From Helianthus annuus (Eukaryota > Streptophyta > Magnoliopsida > Asterales > Asteraceae), in the NCBI RefSeq assembly GCF_002127325.2, contig NC_035446.2, forward strand, positions 159,942,878 to 160,006,877: a stretch of DNA of 64,000 nt, written 5' to 3'. A program made the translations under genes and the position numbers. This document shows, piece after piece, positions 58,990 through 64,000 of the stretch. The stretch's first letter is position 1. Each line of letters starts with the position of its first letter. The notes beneath the pieces are model-generated. The model did not search any database. It was not told the DNA's origin and saw only the letters and a program-made list of their open reading frames with translations.

Positions 58990-59576
58990 CTTATAATAAA
59001 TATGTGAAAACAATTTCAAAAACATTATGAATCCCCAAACCCTAAATTTGGTGTATCATATGCCAATCCACTTATAGGAACGAGATCACAAGAAAACAGT
59101 CAAAAGTGTGAGAACGGTGAGAACGCATACTAGGCCAACACGTGGTCCGAGGGGTTTTCTTTTTGTCTTTTCAATATTCCTCTTTTTTCCCGATTTTCGC
59201 GTGTGACATTCTACTTATTTTTGGCGTGCAAGATAATTTTGGCGTTAACTAGAATCATTAATTACTTGGCGTTTTACTGTTTTTCCTCGATTTCTTCTCG
59301 TTGAATTAATTCTTTTTGTGTTACATAGTTAATTTTTTTGGCGCTATGGCGTTTTCTAGGTCATTTTTTTTTGGCGTTATGGATCTTTTGTTAATAACTG
59401 ATTACCATATATTAATATTTTATAAGACTATAGTAATACAAAATCAAAATAAACTAATAGTCTTCTGTGGATGGGATTACATCAGAGATGTACCCATCGC
59501 TTTGTTCATCACTTTCTTTAGATTAATCATCATCAAATTTTAGATTGGCGTATAACGCCATTAGCTCGTCTCTTCT

Positions 59577-59738
59577 TTACTGCAACCTATTCTTGAATAT
59601 CATTGCAACCCTGGATTTTGCATCGTTCGAAGGTGATAAATCACAGAGTTGTTCAATGAGAGATAGCCTCCCAGTCTTCAACATTTCCTCCATTGGCAAT
59701 GAATATTGCACCCGGTATTGATAAGTCACTTCAACCGT
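59577..59738 (-). pseudogene. Remnant of basic/acidic ORF, unit 3B
   Basis: Only the C-terminal part equivalent to about 9910-10071 remains, because of the internal deletion. No start codon. Function unknown. Confidence 0.35.
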
Positions 59739-60190
59739 ATTTTGTTTTCAGATTCATTTGTCTTATGGTGTAACATGTCTAATCTTGACAGCTGTAATTA
59801 TGTAATTATGGCGTTTTGTTTTCCAATTGCGTTTAGATAACAATGGGACATTTTGTTATATTTTCTTTGCACACTGTTTTAAGTTTTTTTTAGATTTATT
59901 ATAATAGTACTTGTTCAAAGTAATTTTATTATAGTTAGGTAGTTTTTGGGGCGTTTTATGGCGTGATGAAGTTTTACAAGCATTTACCCGTTTGGCGTTT
60001 TATAATATTTTTCATTATAGACTTAATGTACTTTGTTGTTCTTAGCTAAAATTACATAACAAACAATAGATAAAGAAAAAAAACAAACAGAAGCAATTTA
60101 TGATCTAAATCTTCATTGTCATTAGTCTATTTCTTCTTTTGAAACTACAAGAACTGTCACCAATAAATGGCGTTTTGGGTTTGGCGTGGT

Positions 60191-60521
60191 TTATTTTCTT
60201 TGTTCATGTGTTGAAGTGTCTTTGTGGATGTTGGAGACATAGATCGACTCCGTGTGGGTGGATGCTATCTGCCAGTCGTCTTCATTATAATCATGGAGGC
60301 CAAAGTAGCATTTACACTGGTATAGGTCAATTCTAATCATCCAAACCTTCTTCAAGAACAAAGAAGACAAAATGACATATGGGTGTCATCAGTCCCTCTC
60401 TCTTGAATTTTGTCCATCTCATGCAGCAAAATCTTACTCCCCTCACCTAACAAATCATTCAGCCAAACTTCATGCAGAACATTACTACATTACTGAGTAT
60501 CAAAGAAAAGATGTTTGCCAT
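60191..60521 (-). pseudogene. Unrecognised overlapping ORF pair, unit 3B
   Basis: Diverged counterpart of 11063-11385, with a six-base repeat insertion (ACATTACTACATTACT) near 60480 and several substitutions. Function unknown. Confidence 0.25.
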
Positions 60522-60575
60522 ATCGTTGATTTCTCTCAACGTTTTGGCGTTTTACATTGAGTTGTATTTTTTAGA

Positions 60576-61095
60576 ACCACTGTGTTTTTGTGTGTTTTTT
60601 TTGGTGTGATAAACGGAAGGTGGTGAGACATTTCTATTTATAGGATTTTTTGGCACGTAGTTTAGGCTGGATATTATTTTTATAAAAAAAATGTAATTTA
60701 CGTTTATTCGGATGTAAATGTAAGGCTTGGCGTTTATATATTATGACGTTTCACATTTTGTGGCGTTTTTGTAGACTGAGCTTAAATAAAAACACAGAAA
60801 AACTACCAAGTGATGAAATTGGCGTTTTGTATTTATTTGGCATTTTATATTTCAACGGCGTTTTATGTGAGAAATGATGTTTTACCTTTTTTTACCCTTA
60901 ATAAAGCGCGTACACGTAATAAAATTGATGTTATTTATGAAAACGCCACTTCATCAATCTAGTCCATAAATTGTTTTGATCGGACGATCCATAACCGTTC
61001 TCACACTTTCCACCGTTTACTCTAAATCCTGACCCTGTATATTTCAGGGATCCATGGAAGAAGAGGAACAAGTGAACAAGAAGAGGAATTGTAAG
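60576..61095. repeat. Tandem unit 4, partial (unit positions 1 to about 520)
   Basis: Continues directly from unit 3B with the same diverged character (for example GGCACGTAG and ATGACGTTT where units 1 to 3A have GGCGCGTAG and ATGGCGTTT). Interrupted at 61096 by E4. Confidence 0.85.
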
Positions 61096-61715
61096 TGTAG
61101 GTCCCTCGCGGAGGATGAGGTTAAACCTTAACCTTGTTATATTAACACACTAGCAAGTGCGGAATCCAAGCTAGAGTGCAACCGAGTTGAGACAAGCATA
61201 AACACAAAACACACAAGGTTCACCGATTAACACCACTTGTATTAATGCGAATGAAAGGTTCCGGTTACAAGCACAAGGTTTACAAATCAGTATTGCAAAC
61301 TCTCTAATGTGTGTGTTCTTGACAGAAGTGTCTCTCAAGTGTTTTCGAATGTCTCTACTGAAAAGAACACACTGCATGGGTATATATACCCAGCACAGCA
61401 AGTCTGGTCGAAGGATCAGGAATACTGATCGAAAGATCATCTTTCGATCAGACTGCCATCGAAGGATTCACAGGGACCTCGAAGGATGATCTATCGAGGT
61501 CCATCAATCATCCATCGAAGTTTCATCTTTCGAAATCATCGAAGGATAATGAGTCATCCTTCGAGCCAGACAATGATTATCATGCACTAACTGTTTGGCC
61601 AAGTCAAACCAGGAGGATGGTTGACTTGGTCAAACTTACAAGACTAACAACGGACATCGTCTAATATCGACACGATACAGAGTACAGACAAAGTACAGAC
61701 ACAAGTGCACCAACA
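61096..61715 (-). repeat. E4 3' LTR
   Basis: 620 bp between TGTAGGTCCC and GTGCACCAACA. It has the GGGTATATATACCC promoter palindrome near 61379-61392 and TCGAARGAT motifs. Confidence 0.9.
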
Positions 61716-63571
61716 AACTCCCCCTTGGCTGTAGCTTTGTCTCGATCTTGATCATCTCTGATCTTCGTGTCTTCAGGACATGTCCTTTCAAGTCTTCAAT
61801 GTCGGAGGATCTTCAAAGTCTTCACGTCTTGAAAGCAGAAAGTGTGTCAACAAACTACCCGTATCATGTAGGAAGTGTGTTGACAAACTCCCCCTTAACA
61901 TAAGCTCCCTCTTGAGTTATGCTTGTGAAAGACTTGATCTTCAATGCTTGAGATCCTTGTGATGTTGATGATGGTCAGCGGCAACTCGATCAACTTCATC
62001 TTTTGAGTACCTTCACGTCGTGTCTTCATTCCAAAGCTTGTCATTGACCATGTTCTCCTAGCCTTTAGAATCTGCACATGCAAGAAATCTAAACGCGTAA
62101 TGAGAACAATTGCTTGGAATAGTTAGTTTAAAAAAATGACACACGAATGACCATGTCACAATCAAACACCATCCGACAGTTTGAAAGTTTAATAAATTTC
62201 TCAATTTTAGATTTAACTTTCAAAACTTGCAAATTTCGACCGTTTATGAAGATTTAGTCAATTCGGTTTTCGTTCAGGTTTCAGGTAACGAAGCCTCGAG
62301 CTCCAACATCGTATGATCGAAAATAACGTAGAAATAAAATCTTTTTGGCTTTTACAAAGTTTATATTAAAACACACCTAAAATCTTTTTGGTATTTTTGA
62401 ATAAATTAAAAGACAACAATTTTAATATCCTTTGAGTGTTATCAAACGACATCACCGCTAATGTCGTGCTGATATGCACCAAACGACGAAACTGTTTAAA
62501 ATAAAACAATAAAAGTTAAGTAGTAAATAAATATATACAGACATTCTTTTTGCGAGTTTCGAGGGTAAGAGAATCATATCAGTGTACGGTCATGTCAAAA
62601 CACTCTTGTTGTTCAGTTAGTTAACATTAAGATAAGCATCCTATAACAATTATCGGTATTGTTGTCCACTTAAGCTCAACTTATCAGATGTAATCATGGC
62701 GAGGGGATACGTTAAGGTATGATTTGTACTTACCGACCGGTGTTCATCCACATCACGACACATTCCCGTATCAAGGTATGCACGAGAGTTCATCTTACCG
62801 GTGAGTATACCGATTATCATCTGTTTGACCGTATATGATGTGAGATTCTCACTTATTTTGATTTGAAAACAAGCCCTATGTGATATAATCACTTATTTAT
62901 GAGGAACTTGATTTTCATATGCATGAGGGCACAAGAGCAAGTCCGTGAACAGGTCAGTACTTTCGTACAGCAGAGAGACGAACTTGACTCCCGGATAAAT
63001 GTGATATTTTATCACTTATTTGTTTGGACATGTGATTGTTTATCACTTATTGAGGTCGAATGCAGTATGTAATATGCACACGTATGTATAGTATCATGGA
63101 AGATCTAGACTTGCGTCCCCGTTATTTTTCGGTAAAAGAAACAACCATGATACCCAGATGATAAGCAGCATAAAGACCGAATATCTCAGAACCTCGGCAA
63201 TCTATCAAACGAAATTTCGGTACTAAGACCATATGCCAATGAATGGTTCCCACCTGGTCTTCAGTCGATTTAAGTTTATATCACCCTGCACACTTTAAAA
63301 TGATTGTGAGCCTACCGATACATCTTATATAGAGCTGCTTATCGTTTTTCATTTAAGGTTTAAAGAGGTTTGGATAGACCACTGATGTACTATCATTTTC
63401 TCTTTTGCTCGCCAGGAAACTCATTTTTGCTTTTCTATTGTTTTTGTGTTTTTGAAATTTTTCGATGTTTTTGGATTTTCCGATTTTTGGATTTACTCCC
63501 CCTAAAATCAATAAACTAAGACAAATTTAAAACACAAAGGTATTTACAAAAATGATTTTCCGATGTTGGTT

Positions 63572-64000
63572 TTACTCTTGCTTGACCTTAATGCCGTTTA
63601 CCGATAATAAAAAGTCAAATCTTGATTTGTCAAATGCTTTGGTAAAAAGGTCGGCACGTTGGTCATCGGTGTGGACCTTAACAACATCGATTAGCCTTTT
63701 CTCAAAGCAATCACGTATGAAGTGATATTTGATTTCGATGTGTTTGGTCTTTCAGTGCTGCACAGGATTTCTAGTGATCTGTAATGCAGCAGAATTATCA
63801 ACGTAAATAGGAGTAGTTAGGAATTCAAAACCGTAGTCCCGCAATTGTTGTTGGATCCAAAGAACTTGGGAGCAACAACTTGAGGCAGCAATGTATTCAG
63901 CTTCGCATGTTGATGTAGCGACGCACGTCTGCTTCTTGCACTACCATGTGACTAGGCGATTTCCTAAAAACTGACATCCAGCCGTTGTGGATTTGCCGTC
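63572..64000 (-). pseudogene. pol: E4 Pol C-terminus with two nonsense codons
   Basis: Matches the RNase H end of the E1/E2 Pol. On the minus strand the W-Q-C-K-K region has TAG (63941-63943) where E1 and E2 have CAG, and the QHSKTKH region has TGA (63752-63754) where they have TCA. Both stops lie inside RNase H, so this copy cannot make a full Pol. Upstream domains are outside the window. Confidence 0.88.

Larger units (their letters stand above)
28148..60575. repeat. Tandem unit 3B (diverged copy with nested insertions)
   Basis: Unit positions about 1022 to 11439 in three blocks: 28148-32263, 43525-47696 and 58985-60575, separated by E1 and E2. It is visibly more diverged from units 1 and 2 than they are from each other, with many substitutions and small indels (for example a 36-bp in-frame insertion in the transposase-like exon, a short poly(A), and a loss of about 530 bp near 59738). 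Non-coding stretches match the unit 1 description: 28833-30000, 30660-30973, 45421-47696 and 58990-59093. Confidence 0.88.
59094..61018 (+). mobile_element. TGGCGTTTT-motif element, unit 3B to 4, with internal deletion
   Basis: Same ends as 9432-11892 (AAAGTGTGAGAACGGT near 59103, reverse complement at 60994-61009) but about 1.93 kb long. The missing part, about 530 bp, joins CACTTCAAC directly to CGTATTTTG near 59738, removing the N-terminal half of the basic/acidic ORF. Confidence 0.55.
61096..64000 (-). mobile_element. Copia element E4, 3' part, runs out of window
   Basis: Minus-strand element with its 3' LTR at 61096-61715 (620 bp), 3' non-coding region at 61716-63571 and the start of pol read backwards from 63572. 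Its LTR is nearer E2's than E1's. The bases left of the LTR are GTAAG, the likely target copy; the other side is outside the window. Hairpin repeats lie at about 62838-63050, and polypurine tracts next to the LTR and near 61882-61910. Confidence 0.9.

Overview
The window is repeat-rich DNA from a flowering plant. The signs are introns with GT/AG borders in an A+T-rich background, a plant MBD-domain gene, a plant-type (Ptta/En/Spm-like) transposase tail, and Ty1/copia elements of the Sirevirus type primed by initiator methionine tRNA. The style of the copia Gag and LTRs makes me think of Asteraceae, but I cannot prove the family from sequence alone.

Layout. The backbone is a head-to-tail array of a unit of about 11.44 kb. 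Unit 1 is 1-11439, unit 2 is 11440-22881, and a partial third copy is 22882-25819. These three are almost identical: I saw roughly ten single-base differences per unit plus homopolymer length changes. At 25817-28147 lies an LTR-less gag-pol piece of a copia element. The array then restarts inside the unit (28148-60575, unit 3B) and runs into the start of a fourth copy (60576-61095). Units 3B and 4 are visibly more diverged and carry nested insertions: copia element E1 (minus strand, 32264-43524), copia element E2 (plus strand, 47697-58984) and the 3' half of copia element E4 (minus strand, 61096 to the window end). Unit start 1 is an arbitrary phase.

Each full unit holds: an old copia 5' LTR with degenerate primer site and leader (E0, minus strand); an A+T-rich flank; a duplicated polypurine tract and a plus-strand LTR relic; a multi-exon minus-strand gene for a methyl-CpG-binding-domain protein; a long non-coding stretch with a poly(A) run; and a 2.5-kb element (or relic) peppered with same-strand TGGCGTTTT motifs and bounded by short inverted ends.

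The MBD gene is the only host-type gene. All its introns are phase 0. The MBD is split over two exons, and a downstream exon that looks like the C-terminus of a plant transposase is in frame with it, so the gene may encode an MBD-transposase chimera. In units 1 and 2 the last codon of exon 1 is TAG. In unit 3B the same codon is CAG, but that gene copy is split by E1 in its last large intron. No copy is therefore plainly intact, and two of the three carry the same break.

E1 looks complete: its LTRs appear identical, it has a 5-bp target duplication, a very long open gag with two zinc knuckles, and an open pol. E2 has LTRs differing at about six sites and a one-base deletion in gag. E4 has two nonsense codons in its RNase H region. 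The elements share conserved non-coding structure: dispersed TCGAARGAT motifs in the LTR and leader, four hairpin-forming repeats 3' of pol, and repeated polypurine tracts.

I saw no rRNA, tRNA, CRISPR array or prokaryotic gene.
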